Notes: generated by a model not told the origin, from the letters alone. Counted from the stretch's first letter, positions 42,900 to 52,237 are shown. The stretch is DNA of 64,000 bases from JAJECS01 sp965243625 (GCA_965243625.1 CBDEVI010000002.1:1612001-1676000), one strand, 5' to 3'. Translations and numbers: made by a program.

Positions 42900-42911
42900 G
42901 AGATCCTTCGC

Positions 42912-43688
42912 ATGAGCCTTGCCAGCTTCGTGCTGCGCCGCCGGGCGAGCCGGCAACCGCCGCTCTTCGGGTGGCGGGGCCTTGTGGTCTATGCGTCGCT
43001 GCTCGTCCTGATGTCTGCGGCGCTGTACATGATCTTTATCTACGCCCCGGCCGAGCGCGTCCAAGGCGACGCCCACCGCCTCCTCTATGGACACGTCGCG
43101 GTGGCGTGGCTTGCCTTTCTGGCCTTTGGCATCGTCGCCGTCGCCAGCGTCATGTACCTGTGGCGACGCACCGCGCGCTGGGACAGCCTGGCGGTGGCGT
43201 CCGCTGAGGTCGGGGTGCTCTTCACCACGCTCACGCTGGCCTCCGGTTCCATCTGGGGTCGCCACGTCTGGGGCGTCTGGTGGACCTGGGACCCGCGGCT
43301 CACGACCACGCTCGTGTTGTGGTTTATCTACGTGGCCTACCTGGCGCTGCGCATGTACATCGACAACGTCGACACCCGGCGGCGCGTCGCTGCCATCTTC
43401 GGCATCGTCGGGTTCGTGGACGTGCCCATCGTGTGGTTCTCCGTGGAATGGTGGCGCAGTCTGCACCCCGTGCAATCGGTCACGCGCGCCGGGCTCACCT
43501 CCGAGATGGTGCTCACGATGCTGGTCACCGTGGTCGCGTTTACCGTCTTTTGCTTCGTGCTGATCCGCCAGCGCTATCTCTTGGAGCGTGCCAGCGACGA
43601 GGGAGAGGACCTTAGGGATATCGTCCGCAATCGGCTTGAGGATTTGCGGCTGACAAGAGGCGAATCCACGCCGGAGGCTGGGAAATGA
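42912..43688 (+). CDS. ccmC: Cytochrome c maturation haem-handling protein CcmC
   Basis: 258 residues, six helices. The tryptophan-rich haem motif reads W-G-V-W-W-T-W-D-P-R (near residue 120), flanked by conserved His residues in G-H-V-A-V-A-W and W-W-R-S-L-H-P. It loads haem on CcmE. The start follows the fusion gene by 12 bases with AGGAG-like sequence; the stop overlaps ccmD (ATGA). Confidence 0.95.
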   Translation: MSLASFVLRRRASRQPPLFGWRGLVVYASLLVLMSAALYMIFIYAPAERVQGDAHRLLYGHVAVAWLAFLAFGIVAVASVMYLWRRTARWDSLAVASAEVGVLFTTLTLASGSIWGRHVWGVWWTWDPRLTTTLVLWFIYVAYLALRMYIDNVDTRRRVAAIFGIVGFVDVPIVWFSVEWWRSLHPVQSVTRAGLTSEMVLTMLVTVVAFTVFCFVLIRQRYLLERASDEGEDLRDIVRNRLEDLRLTRGESTPEAGK

Positions 43689-43846
43689 CGCAAGAGCTCG
43701 TGTATCTGCTGATCGGGTACGGGGTGATCTGGGTGCTGCTGTTTGGATACCTGGTGTTTGTCACGGGGCGCATCCGTGGCGTGCGCGATGCGGTCCAGGA
43801 CGTGCGGCAGGAGCTCGACGCTCAACGCCGGGAAACCGCGGAGTAG
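43685..43846 (+). CDS. ccmD: CcmD-like small membrane protein
   Basis: 53 residues: one helix (V-Y-L-L-I-G-Y-G-V-I-W-V-L-L-F-G-Y, residues 6-22 and onward) then a charged coiled tail (V-R-D-A-V-Q-D-V-R-Q-E-L). Position between ccmC and ccmF, size and topology match CcmD, which stabilises the CcmABC-CcmE complex. It is too short and variable to prove by motif. The ATG overlaps the ccmC stop. Confidence 0.75.
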   Translation: MTQELVYLLIGYGVIWVLLFGYLVFVTGRIRGVRDAVQDVRQELDAQRRETAE

Positions 43847-43982
43847 CTTCGACATCACGCGTCCTCCACCCGGTGGCGCCGGAAGCGCGCGCCGGCATTG
43901 GAATAGGCATGTCAGTGCATAGCTTCGGTGGGGCATCCGCCATCGACGCCGTTATCTCTTCGTACTCCGGGGAGCGGAGACG

Positions 43983-45980
43983 GTGATCGACCTGGTGGTG
44001 GTCGGCCGCCTGGCGCTCGGGCTGGCGTTCGGTGTGGCGGTGCTGCAACTCACGATGAGCGGGCTCGCCGTCTGGCGGCGCAGCCCGGACTTCACGGGCG
44101 CCGCGCGCAACGCCGCCGTCGTCCTGGCCGCCGTCGTGACCATTGCCGTCTCCACGCTCGCCGCCGGATTTCTCAGTCAAGACTTCTCGATCGCCTTCGT
44201 CGCCGACACGTCCAGCCGCTCCATGCCGCTGGGCCTCACGATTTCCGCCCTGTGGGGCGGCCAGGAGGGCTCGCTGCTCTTCTGGGCCTGGGGGCTCAGT
44301 CTCTTCAGCGCTCTCGCGGCCTGGCGCATGTCCAAGCGCGACGACGCGCTCGCGCCCTGGGGCATCGGCACGCTGGCCGCCATCGCCCTGTTTTTCATCG
44401 GCGTGCTGGTGTTCGTGTCCAGCCCGTTTCAGCGGCTGGTCGTGGCGCCCGTCGACGGACGCGGGCTCAATCCCCTGCTCTGGGACAGCGGCATGCAGGT
44501 GCATCCGCCCATGCTGCTCACCGGGTACATGTCGTTCACGATCCCCTTCGCGTTCGCGGCGGCGATGCTGGCCGCGGGCCGCCTCTCCCAGGATTGGCTG
44601 CGCGAAATGCGCAACTGGATGCTCGCGGCCTGGGCCATCCAGGGCGCCGGCCTGCTGCTGGGCGCCTGGTGGGCCTATCGGGTGTTGGGCTGGGGCGGCT
44701 ATTGGGGCTGGGATCCGGTCGAGAACGTGGCGCTGCTTCCCTGGCTCGCGGCCACGGCCTACATCCACTCGGCGCTGGCGCAGGAGCGGCGCGGACAGTT
44801 GCGGGCCTGGTCCGTGGGACTGGTGCTCCTGGGATTCGCCCTGGCCGTTTTCGGCACGTTCGTCGTGCGCAGCGGGATTCTCACCTCGGTGCACTCGTTC
44901 GCGCTTTCCGACGTAGGGCCGATCTTTCTCACCTTTGTCGGCATCGTCATGGTGATCGCCGTCCTGGCCTTTCTCTACCGGCTGCCCATGCTGCGGGCCC
45001 CCATGGCCATCGAGTCGCTGGCGTCCAAGGAAGCCGGAGTCCTGCTCAACAATCTGCTGCTCATGGCGGTGCTGGTGGCGGTGCTCTGGGGCACCGTGTT
45101 CCCGATCTTCTCCGAGCTGGTGCAAGGCGTTCGCATCGCGGTTGGGCCGCCGTTCTACGCCCAGGTCACCGTGCCGCTGCTGCTGATCATGCTCGGGCTG
45201 TTGGGCATCGGGCCGCTCCTGGCCTGGCGGCGCACGACGGGGCGCGCCGCGTGGCGGGCCACCCGCTGGCCGATCCTCGTCGCCATCGTGGTTTCCGCCG
45301 TCTTGCTCGCCGTGGGCATGCGCGCCGGGCTGGCCGTGCTGGGGTTTGGCCTTGCAGGTCTCGTGGCCGCCGGCGCATTGCTCGAGTTGGCGCGAAGCGT
45401 CCGCGCCCGAACGCCGCCGTCAGCCAGCGAGCCGCGCATCGCGCTCAGCCTGTTCGGCAGCCGGCGGCGTCTGGGGAGCCACCTGGTGCACTTCAGCGTC
45501 GCGGTCTTCGCCATCGGGATCGTCGGCTCGGCGTCCTTCGGGCAGGAGACGGCCGTGCGCCTGGCCCAGGGGGAATCGGCGACCGTCGACGGCCACACCG
45601 TCACGTTTCGCGGGCTGCGACCGCTGTCACAGCCCGGATTGACTACCGTCTACGCCGACCTGGACGTGGAGCGCGGCGATCAGCCGCCGGCGCGCCTCGC
45701 GCCGTCGCGGCGCATACACGTCGGCTGGGAGAATCAGGCCACGTCCGACGTGGCGATTCGCACCACCTTCCCCGGGCTCGACGACCTCTACGTCCTGCTT
45801 GACGATTGGGAGCCGGACGGATCGGTGGCGTCGTTCCGCATCCTGGTGAATCCGCTCGTCCCGCTGCTATGGGTTGGCGGCGTCCTGTACTTCATTGGCG
45901 TGCTCGTGATCGCCTGGCCCACCGCCGCACGGCAGCCGGCGCAAGCTCCGGCGCCCGCAGGGCATCCGGTGACGCCGTGA
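43983..45980 (+). CDS. ccmF: Cytochrome c haem lyase subunit CcmF
   Basis: 665 residues with about 15 helices. The haem-handling motif W-G-G-Y-W-G-W-D-P-V-E-N lies near residue 238, preceded by S-L-L-F-W-A-W and by H-P-P-M-L-L-T-G-Y near 175, all family landmarks. CcmF with CcmH attaches haem to CxxCH sites. A GTG start at 43983 gives the expected first helix; about 136 bases after ccmD hold no gene. The stop overlaps the ccmH start (GTGA). Confidence 0.95.
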   Translation: MIDLVVVGRLALGLAFGVAVLQLTMSGLAVWRRSPDFTGAARNAAVVLAAVVTIAVSTLAAGFLSQDFSIAFVADTSSRSMPLGLTISALWGGQEGSLLFWAWGLSLFSALAAWRMSKRDDALAPWGIGTLAAIALFFIGVLVFVSSPFQRLVVAPVDGRGLNPLLWDSGMQVHPPMLLTGYMSFTIPFAFAAAMLAAGRLSQDWLREMRNWMLAAWAIQGAGLLLGAWWAYRVLGWGGYWGWDPVENVALLPWLAATAYIHSALAQERRGQLRAWSVGLVLLGFALAVFGTFVVRSGILTSVHSFALSDVGPIFLTFVGIVMVIAVLAFLYRLPMLRAPMAIESLASKEAGVLLNNLLLMAVLVAVLWGTVFPIFSELVQGVRIAVGPPFYAQVTVPLLLIMLGLLGIGPLLAWRRTTGRAAWRATRWPILVAIVVSAVLLAVGMRAGLAVLGFGLAGLVAAGALLELARSVRARTPPSASEPRIALSLFGSRRRLGSHLVHFSVAVFAIGIVGSASFGQETAVRLAQGESATVDGHTVTFRGLRPLSQPGLTTVYADLDVERGDQPPARLAPSRRIHVGWENQATSDVAIRTTFPGLDDLYVLLDDWEPDGSVASFRILVNPLVPLLWVGGVLYFIGVLVIAWPTAARQPAQAPAPAGHPVTP

Positions 45981-46453
45981 ACCTGCGCGCGGCCCTGGTG
46001 CTGACGCTGGTCATCGCGAGTTTCGGCGTCGCGGTCGCCTACGCCGACGAGCACGATGCCGACGCGTTGTATGCCCGCCAATCGCGCATCGCCGACAAGC
46101 TGGACTGTCCGGTCTGCCAGGGCCAATCGGTCAAGGAGTCGAACGCCCCGTTGGCCCAGCAGATGCGCGCGCTCATCAACGAAAAGATCTCGGACGGCGC
46201 ATCCGATGAGGAGATCTTCGACTTCTTCGAGACGCGCTATGGCGTCGGCGTGTTGCGCGACCCGCCGAAGCAGGGCCTGGCGCTGGGTGTGTGGCTGGGG
46301 CCGATCATCGCCGCCGCCGCGGGCGTCCTGGCCGTGGGGGTGGTGCTGCTGCGACGCCGACCGGAACCGGTCCCAAAGGCCGACGAGAACCTGCACGAGC
46401 TTGAAACGCGGATCGACAGCCTGCGGCAGCCGCCCAACGGCGAGCGCACGTGA
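45977..46453 (+). CDS. ccmH: Cytochrome c maturation thiol protein CcmH
   Basis: 158 residues: signal segment, then the redox motif L-D-C-P-V-C-Q-G-Q-S with E-S-N-A-P-L-A downstream, a three-helix domain, and a C-terminal helix (about 100-122). It handles apocytochrome cysteines before haem ligation by CcmF. Start GTG overlaps the ccmF stop and its own stop overlaps the next gene (GTGA). Confidence 0.95.
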   Translation: MNLRAALVLTLVIASFGVAVAYADEHDADALYARQSRIADKLDCPVCQGQSVKESNAPLAQQMRALINEKISDGASDEEIFDFFETRYGVGVLRDPPKQGLALGVWLGPIIAAAAGVLAVGVVLLRRRPEPVPKADENLHELETRIDSLRQPPNGERT

Positions 46454-47703
46454 CCCCGGCCGTCCTGCTGGTTGGCCTGGCTTTGGTCGCCGTCGGTGGG
46501 CTGGCCTGGATCTCGACGCCGCTGCTGCGCGACACGGCCCGGCGCGTTCGTCCCCGACGCCAGCCGTTGAGCGACGAGGTGCAGCGGTCCCTGGATCTGA
46601 TGACCGATCTCGATCTCGAGCGCCTCCGCGGCGCGATCAGCGACGCCGAGCACGCGGAGTTGACGGCCGAGTCCCGCCGTCAGGCCGCGCTCGAGCTCGG
46701 GGCGCACGAACGACGGCGCGCCCGCGCCGAGGCGCAGGTCGAGCACCTGCTGGCCGATCGGCCGCGGATGCCCGAGCGCGCCGCGCCCAGCCTGCCGCCG
46801 GCGTCGGCGCGCCGCCCGCTCGTCTGGCTGCTCACGGGGGCAACGTTGGTCATGGGACTCGTCGCGGTGGTCCTGGTCGTGACCCTGGGCGCGCGCGAGG
46901 GCATCGGCGAGCAAACCGCCGTGGGCAGCGTGGACGTTCCGGCCATCGGCGCGGTGGCGGCCTCACCGACTAACGCCGACACCCTGGTCGCCGCCCATCC
47001 ATCGGGGCTGCAAGTCAGCCGCGACGGCGGCGCCACCTGGCGGCCCGCCGACTTTCCGCGCGCGACCCGCTCGGTGGCCGCGACACGCACCGGCTTCGTC
47101 GCCATCACCGACGACGGGCCGTTTCGCGGCGACGTCACGGCAGCCACCTGGACCGAGGGGACGTCGTCGCTCGAGCTAGCAGAGATTGCATCCGCCGACC
47201 GCTCGGATCTCCTGGTGGCGATCGACGGCGCCCGAGCGATTCATGCTTCGGACGACGACGGCGCGACCTGGCGGCCGCTGCCACTGGTCGCGCCGCCGAA
47301 CGTGACCGGGATGGCCGTCGTCGAGCAGCCGGTACTTCAGATCGTGGTGAGCACGTCCACCGAAGGCGTGCTGGCCGCCGGCTTGGACGGGACCTGGCGC
47401 AGCGCCAACGGCTTCGTCAACGGGGCGCTGCCGACCGTCAACGTGCGCTCGCTGCACTACGAGCCGAACAGCGGCGACCAGTACGTATCTCCCACGGGCC
47501 AGGAATTCCAGGGCGCCGTCTACGTCGCCACGGACGCCGGCGTCTTCAAATCGGTCGACGGAATGCAGTCCTGGAACCGCCTGACGCTCGCGGCCGACAT
47601 TGTCGCTGTCACCGGCAGCGCCGCGGCTCCGCGTGAGCTGTACGCCATCACCCGCGACGGCACGGTGTTTCGCAGCCGCGACCTGGGCGCCTCATGGGGT
47701 TAG
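46450..47703 (+). CDS. CcmI-like N-terminal segment fused to an Asp-box propeller
   Basis: 417 residues. Helix 1 (about 3-20) and the cytosolic helical stretch S-L-D-L-M-T-D-L-D-L-E-R-L-R-G-A-I-S-D-A resemble the small-segment (CcmI/CcmH-like) proteins that follow ccmH elsewhere. After helix 2 (about 118-142) comes an extracytoplasmic region of Asp-box repeats: S-R-D-G-G-A-T-W, S-D-D-D-G-A-T-W, S-V-D-G-M-Q-S-W, S-R-D-L-G-A-S-W. CcmI normally binds apocytochrome C-termini through TPRs; here a propeller takes that place. Coupled to ccmH by GTGA. Confidence 0.78.
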   Translation: MTPAVLLVGLALVAVGGLAWISTPLLRDTARRVRPRRQPLSDEVQRSLDLMTDLDLERLRGAISDAEHAELTAESRRQAALELGAHERRRARAEAQVEHLLADRPRMPERAAPSLPPASARRPLVWLLTGATLVMGLVAVVLVVTLGAREGIGEQTAVGSVDVPAIGAVAASPTNADTLVAAHPSGLQVSRDGGATWRPADFPRATRSVAATRTGFVAITDDGPFRGDVTAATWTEGTSSLELAEIASADRSDLLVAIDGARAIHASDDDGATWRPLPLVAPPNVTGMAVVEQPVLQIVVSTSTEGVLAAGLDGTWRSANGFVNGALPTVNVRSLHYEPNSGDQYVSPTGQEFQGAVYVATDAGVFKSVDGMQSWNRLTLAADIVAVTGSAAAPRELYAITRDGTVFRSRDLGASWG

Positions 47704-48902
47704 CCGTCGCTGCGGCGGCTCGCCGAAATCTGCCGCGATCGCTCGCGGCGCTGGCGCTAGCCGTCATCCTGACCGCGGCCTGGCAGCCGGCGGTCGGCGC
47801 CCAGGACATGGGGGTGATCCTCGGCACGGTGGTCAATGGCACCTCGGGCGCCGCCGTGCCGACCGATCTGGCGGTGGCGCTTATCGGGCGCCAAGGCCCG
47901 GACGCGCTTCCCACTCGCACGACCGGCGTCAATGAGGATGGGTCCTTTGTCTTCACGGATCTCCCGCGAACGGCGGATGCGGCGTACTTCGCCCAGGTCG
48001 ACTACCAGGGCGTGTCGTATGCCACGGACGGGGTCAGCTTCGACGGCCGAATCGAAGTAGAGACGACGCTCACGATCTACGAGTCGACCGGCCAGAACCC
48101 GGGAATCTCCCTGCAATCCGTGTCGCGGCTCATGCGGCATCAGACCGCCGACGCCATTGCCATTCTGGACGTGGTCGACGTCCTGATTCCCGGCGACCAA
48201 ACGTTTCTGCCCGCCGCCTCGACGACCGCTCCGCCGCCGCTGCGGTTCGCCGTGCCCGACGGTGCGTTCGGCCTCCAGCCCGTAAGCGGCTTCAGCTCGA
48301 ACGAACTGGTCATCGGGGGGCCGGGGTTCGCCGTGTTGGCGCCACTGCGACCGGGAGTCACCACCATTGCCTACGCCTATCAGCTGCGTCTCGTCGACGG
48401 CACGGCCTCGTTCGACTGGCTCATCGGGCTGCCGGCAGGCGTCGTGCGGCTCCTCAGCGAGCAGGACGTGTTGGTGACGACTCCCCAGGGCCTGGCGCCG
48501 GGCGACGCCACCTCGTTTGCGGGGATCGCGGTGGACCGCTGGGAGGCCCGTGACGTCGCGGCACGGACGACGTTCGCCATCGAGGTGTCCGACACCACGT
48601 TGCCCGGCATCGTGCGCGCCATTCGCACCACCACGGCCGACCGTTGGGCGCTCATTGCGGCCGGAGGCGGTGTGGTCCTGACGCTCATCGTCGCGGTGCG
48701 GCGCCGCGTTTGGCGCGCGCGACCCGCGCCGGACGACCTCGCGCGGGGGCGGCGACTGCTGGCGGATCTGCAGCGCTCGAATCCGGATTCCCGCGCCGAG
48801 CAGTCGGCGATGCGCGAGGAGCTTGTCGACCTGATCGAGCGCCGCCCCGACCTCGCGGCCGAGCTGCGCCGCGACCGAGCGGCGCAAGGCCCGGCGCCCT
48901 AG
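47694..48902 (+). CDS. Carboxypeptidase-regulatory-like membrane protein at the end of the ccm cluster
   Basis: 402 residues: signal peptide cleaving after A-V-G-A-Q, a beta-sandwich resembling carboxypeptidase regulatory domains (I-L-G-T-V-V-N-G-T-S-G to about residue 120), an unassigned beta-rich middle, a helix near residues 318-340 and a charged helical tail (R-R-L-L-A-D-L-Q). It overlaps the propeller gene by 10 bases. Function unknown; its place suggests a role in cytochrome c assembly or delivery. Confidence 0.65.
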   Translation: MGLAVAAAARRNLPRSLAALALAVILTAAWQPAVGAQDMGVILGTVVNGTSGAAVPTDLAVALIGRQGPDALPTRTTGVNEDGSFVFTDLPRTADAAYFAQVDYQGVSYATDGVSFDGRIEVETTLTIYESTGQNPGISLQSVSRLMRHQTADAIAILDVVDVLIPGDQTFLPAASTTAPPPLRFAVPDGAFGLQPVSGFSSNELVIGGPGFAVLAPLRPGVTTIAYAYQLRLVDGTASFDWLIGLPAGVVRLLSEQDVLVTTPQGLAPGDATSFAGIAVDRWEARDVAARTTFAIEVSDTTLPGIVRAIRTTTADRWALIAAGGGVVLTLIVAVRRRVWRARPAPDDLARGRRLLADLQRSNPDSRAEQSAMREELVDLIERRPDLAAELRRDRAAQGPAP

Positions 48903-48931
48903 CTTTACGGAGCGCTCACCGTCTACCTACC

Positions 48932-50731
48932 ATGAACGCCGTGGACCAACTGCAGCACGACGTACTCGTCATCGGCGGCGGTGGCGCCGGCCTGCGCGCC
49001 GCCATTGCCGTGGCCCAAGAGCACCCAGACCTCAGCATCGGCATCGTGTCCAAGGTCTATCCGATGCGCAGTCACACCGTCGCCGCCGAGGGCGGCATGG
49101 CGGCGGTCATCAAGGACAACGACAGCGCCGAAGACCACATCTACGACACCATCAGCGGCTCGGACTGGCTGGCCGACCAGGACGCCGTCGAGATGTTCGT
49201 GGAGGAAGCGCCCCGCGAGCTGATCCAGCTCGAGCACTGGGGCTGCCCCTGGTCCCGCGAGGCGACCGGTCACGTGGCGGTGCGCCCGTTCGGCGGCATG
49301 AAGCTCCAGCGCACCTGGTTCGCCACCGACAAGACCGGCTTCCACGTCCTGCACAGCCTGTTCCAGACGTGTTTGCAGTTCCCGTCCATCACCCGCTACG
49401 ACGAGTGGTTCGCGACCAAGCTGCTGGTGGACGACGGCCGCTGCCAGGGCTGCACCGCCATCGAGCTGCGCACCGGCCAGCTGCGGCCCATCTACGCCAA
49501 GTCGGTAATCATCGCCACGGGCGGCTTCGGGCGCATCTTCCCCTTCACCACCAACGGCGCCATCAAGACGGGCGACGGCCTGGCCATCGCCTATCGCGCC
49601 GGCGTGGCGCTCAAGGACATGGAGTTCGTGCAGTACCACCCCACCGGCCTGCCCGGCACGGGCATCCTGATCACCGAGGCGTCGCGCGGCGAAGGCGGCG
49701 TGCTCCGGAACAACAAGGGCGAGCGGTACCTGGCCGACTACGACCTGGGCGAGCCGTTGCCGCTGGACGACCCGCGGCATCCGCAGCTTCGGACCATGGA
49801 GCTCGGCCCGCGCGACCGCCTGTCGCAGGCATTCATCAAGGAGCAAGAGAAGGGGAACACCTACTCAGGGCCATACGGCGACTACGTGCACCTGGACATC
49901 CAGCACCTCGGCGAACACCGCATCGACACCAAGCTGCCCTTCGTGCGCGAGCTGGCGCGGAACTACGGCGGCATCGACCCCGTCACGGAGTCGATCCCGG
50001 TGCGGCCGGTGGTGCACTACATGATGGGCGGCATCGACACCGACATCGAAGCCGCCACCACCCTCCCGGGGCTCTACGCCGCGGGCGAGTGCGCCTGCGT
50101 GAGCATCAACGGCGCCAACCGGCTCGGCTCGAACTCGCTCACCGAGCTGGTGGTTTTCGGCGCGCGCGCCGGGCGCAATGCGGCCAATTTCGCGCACACC
50201 TCCGATCCGGCCGCGGTCGATCGCTTGGAGTCGCAGGTCGATGAGGAGCGGGCTCGCATCCGGCGCATCCTCGAGCAGCCGTCCGGCGGGGAGCGGGTCG
50301 CGGAGCTGCGGCGCGAGATGACCACGACCATGGAGGAAGGCGCCGGCATCTACCGCACACAGGAGGGCATCGAGCAGACGTACGCCACCCTCAGCGACCT
50401 GCGCGAGCGCTTCGGCAGCGTCGATCTCGACGACCGCACCAACGTCTACAACACCGACCTGATCAGCGCGCTGGAGCTCGACTACATGCTCGAAATCTCG
50501 CTGGCCCTGGCCGCGAGCGCCCGCGACCGCACCGAGTCGCGCGGATCGCACCAGCGCACCGACCACCCGGACCGTGACGACGACCATTTCCTGAAGCATT
50601 CGCTGGCCATGCGCGGGGACGACGGCACGCCCGAGGTGTCCTTCCGCGACGTGGTGATCACCAAATGGCCTCCCGGATCGCGGACGTACGGATCCTCCGA
50701 TCAAGCAAAGGCGGCAACGACCGAATCATGA
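48932..50731 (+). CDS. frdA: Fumarate reductase/succinate dehydrogenase flavoprotein subunit, FrdA type
   Basis: 599 residues. FAD dinucleotide motif V-I-G-G-G-G-A-G-L-R-A-A near residue 12, covalent-flavin His in R-S-H-T-V-A-A-E-G-G, substrate loops E-F-V-Q-Y-H-P-T-G-L-P-G and the C-terminal G-A-N-R-L-G-S-N-S-L. The E after A-A and the V-Y-P-M before R-S-H follow E. coli FrdA rather than SdhA. It interconverts fumarate and succinate on the cytosolic face. The ATG at 48932 gives the expected N-terminus, 30 bases after the preceding gene. Confidence 0.95.
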   Translation: MNAVDQLQHDVLVIGGGGAGLRAAIAVAQEHPDLSIGIVSKVYPMRSHTVAAEGGMAAVIKDNDSAEDHIYDTISGSDWLADQDAVEMFVEEAPRELIQLEHWGCPWSREATGHVAVRPFGGMKLQRTWFATDKTGFHVLHSLFQTCLQFPSITRYDEWFATKLLVDDGRCQGCTAIELRTGQLRPIYAKSVIIATGGFGRIFPFTTNGAIKTGDGLAIAYRAGVALKDMEFVQYHPTGLPGTGILITEASRGEGGVLRNNKGERYLADYDLGEPLPLDDPRHPQLRTMELGPRDRLSQAFIKEQEKGNTYSGPYGDYVHLDIQHLGEHRIDTKLPFVRELARNYGGIDPVTESIPVRPVVHYMMGGIDTDIEAATTLPGLYAAGECACVSINGANRLGSNSLTELVVFGARAGRNAANFAHTSDPAAVDRLESQVDEERARIRRILEQPSGGERVAELRREMTTTMEEGAGIYRTQEGIEQTYATLSDLRERFGSVDLDDRTNVYNTDLISALELDYMLEISLALAASARDRTESRGSHQRTDHPDRDDDHFLKHSLAMRGDDGTPEVSFRDVVITKWPPGSRTYGSSDQAKAATTES

Positions 50732-51486
50732 GCACGGCCATCGAGACGACGATCCAATTCGAGGTCTTTCGCTACCAACCGGATTGGGACGAGCCGACCT
50801 ACCAGATCTACGACGTGCCCTACCGCGAGGACTGGGTGGTGTTGGACGCGCTCAATTACATCAAGGACACGGTGGACGGAACGCTGACCTACCGCTGGTC
50901 GTGCCGCATGGGGGTGTGCGGATCGTGCGGCGCCATGGTCAACGGCTATCCCAAGCTCACCTGCGCCGCCTTTCTCTCGGAGTACATGCCGGGACCTATC
51001 CGGGTGGAGCCGCTGGTCAACTTCAACGTCGAGCGCGACCTGGTGACCAGCATTGAAGGCTTCATGGAGAAGCTGGAGAGCGTCCAGCCGTGGATCATTC
51101 GCGAGGACGGCGCCACCGACGAACTCAAGTCCGAATACCTGCAGACGCCGGCTCAGCACGCCGCCTATCAGCAGTTCAGCATGTGCATCAACTGCCTGCT
51201 GTGCTACGCGGCCTGTCCGGTGTCCTCACACAGCGACGAGTTCATTGGCCCGGCGGCGCTGGCGCTGGCCCAGCGCTACAACCTCGACAATCGCGACGAG
51301 GGCGTGGAGCAGCGCCGCGACGTCATCCTCAAGGACGAGGGGATCTGGGAGTGCTCGTTCGTGGGCGAGTGTTCGGCGGTCTGCCCCAAGCACGTGGACC
51401 CGGCCGGCGCCATTCAGCAAGCCAAGATGACCGGCGCCGTCGACTACTACCGGCGGTTGCTCATGCCGTGGACGGTGAAGTCTTGA
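50728..51486 (+). CDS. frdB: Fumarate reductase iron-sulfur subunit, FrdB type
   Basis: 252 residues with three cluster sites: 2Fe-2S (C-R-M-G-V-C-G-S-C-G with a later T-C), 4Fe-4S (C-I-N-C-L-L-C-Y-A-A-C-P) and 3Fe-4S (C-S-F-V-G-E-C-S-A-V-C-P). It carries electrons between FAD and quinone. The ATG overlaps the frdA stop (ATGA). Confidence 0.95.
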   Translation: MSTAIETTIQFEVFRYQPDWDEPTYQIYDVPYREDWVVLDALNYIKDTVDGTLTYRWSCRMGVCGSCGAMVNGYPKLTCAAFLSEYMPGPIRVEPLVNFNVERDLVTSIEGFMEKLESVQPWIIREDGATDELKSEYLQTPAQHAAYQQFSMCINCLLCYAACPVSSHSDEFIGPAALALAQRYNLDNRDEGVEQRRDVILKDEGIWECSFVGECSAVCPKHVDPAGAIQQAKMTGAVDYYRRLLMPWTVKS

Positions 51487-51878
51487 CGCAGCCGTTGTTC
51501 CGCTCGCTGGGATGGACGTGGTGGACCAAGCGGCCCTCGTATCTGCTGGTGTTTCTGCGCGAGATCTCCTCGGTGTTCATCGGCGTGCAGGTGGTGCTGG
51601 TGCTGGTGCTGCTGCACAAGGCCGGTCAGCCGGCGTCCGACTACCAGGCGTATCTGGACTTCCTCTGGAATCCGGGCATGGTCGTGTTCCACGTCATCTC
51701 CATCGTCTTCGCGCTGTTGCACACCTACACGTGGTTCAACCTGCTGCCGTCGACGATTGCGATTCGAATCATGGGCCGGCGCATTCCCGCGCTGCTGCTC
51801 GTGGCGCCGCAGTTCGGCGCCTGGGCCGTGGTCACCGGGCTGATCATCGCCTGGGTCTGGTGGGTCGGCGCAGGATGA
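51483..51878 (+). CDS. frdC: Fumarate reductase membrane anchor FrdC
   Basis: 131 residues, three helices, the same length as E. coli FrdC. It shares T-W-W near the start, L-R-E after it, F-L-W-N-P before helix 2 and L-L-H-T-Y-T-W-F at its end. The TTG start overlaps the frdB stop (TTGA). With FrdD it forms the quinone site; this type of anchor carries no haem b. Confidence 0.92.
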   Translation: MTQPLFRSLGWTWWTKRPSYLLVFLREISSVFIGVQVVLVLVLLHKAGQPASDYQAYLDFLWNPGMVVFHVISIVFALLHTYTWFNLLPSTIAIRIMGRRIPALLLVAPQFGAWAVVTGLIIAWVWWVGAG

Positions 51879-52237
51879 GGGGCCGGTCGCACGAGCCGAT
51901 CTGGTGGTCGCTCTTTGGCCTGGGCGGGATCACCGCCGCCGTGTTCGTGCCGGTTATGATCTTCGTCGTCGGCATTGGCGGCGCCGTCGGGTGGGACGCC
52001 GTGTCGGGGGCGCTGGCCCACGGCGAGGACGGAATCGGCGCGCTGCTGCGGCACGCGCCCGTGCGCGCGGTGCTGGGCTTGATCCTGGCCCTGGCCACAA
52101 TCCACGCCGCGCACCGCATCCGGCACACGCTGATCGACCTGCACGTGCACGCGCCGCCGGTGTTTCTCATCGCCGCCAGCTACGGCGCGGCGGCGGTCGT
52201 CAGCGCGCTGATAGCCATCGTCCTGGCGCTCTTCTAG
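51875..52237 (+). CDS. frdD: Fumarate reductase membrane anchor FrdD
   Basis: 120 residues, three helices. E-P-I-W-W-S-L-F-G-L-G-G and V-P-V-M-I matching E. coli FrdD (E-P-V-F-W-G-L-F-G-A-G-G), and H-A-A-H-R-I-R-H-T-L-I-D-L-H-V-H in the later part. The ATG overlaps the frdC stop. It closes the respiratory super-cluster; a strong hairpin follows 26 bases on. Confidence 0.92.
   Translation: MRGRSHEPIWWSLFGLGGITAAVFVPVMIFVVGIGGAVGWDAVSGALAHGEDGIGALLRHAPVRAVLGLILALATIHAAHRIRHTLIDLHVHAPPVFLIAASYGAAAVVSALIAIVLALF

Noticed and set aside
43761..45125. Minus-strand open frame (454 codons) over ccmF
   Set aside because: His/Gly/Asp-rich without domains; ccmF on the other strand is unmistakable.
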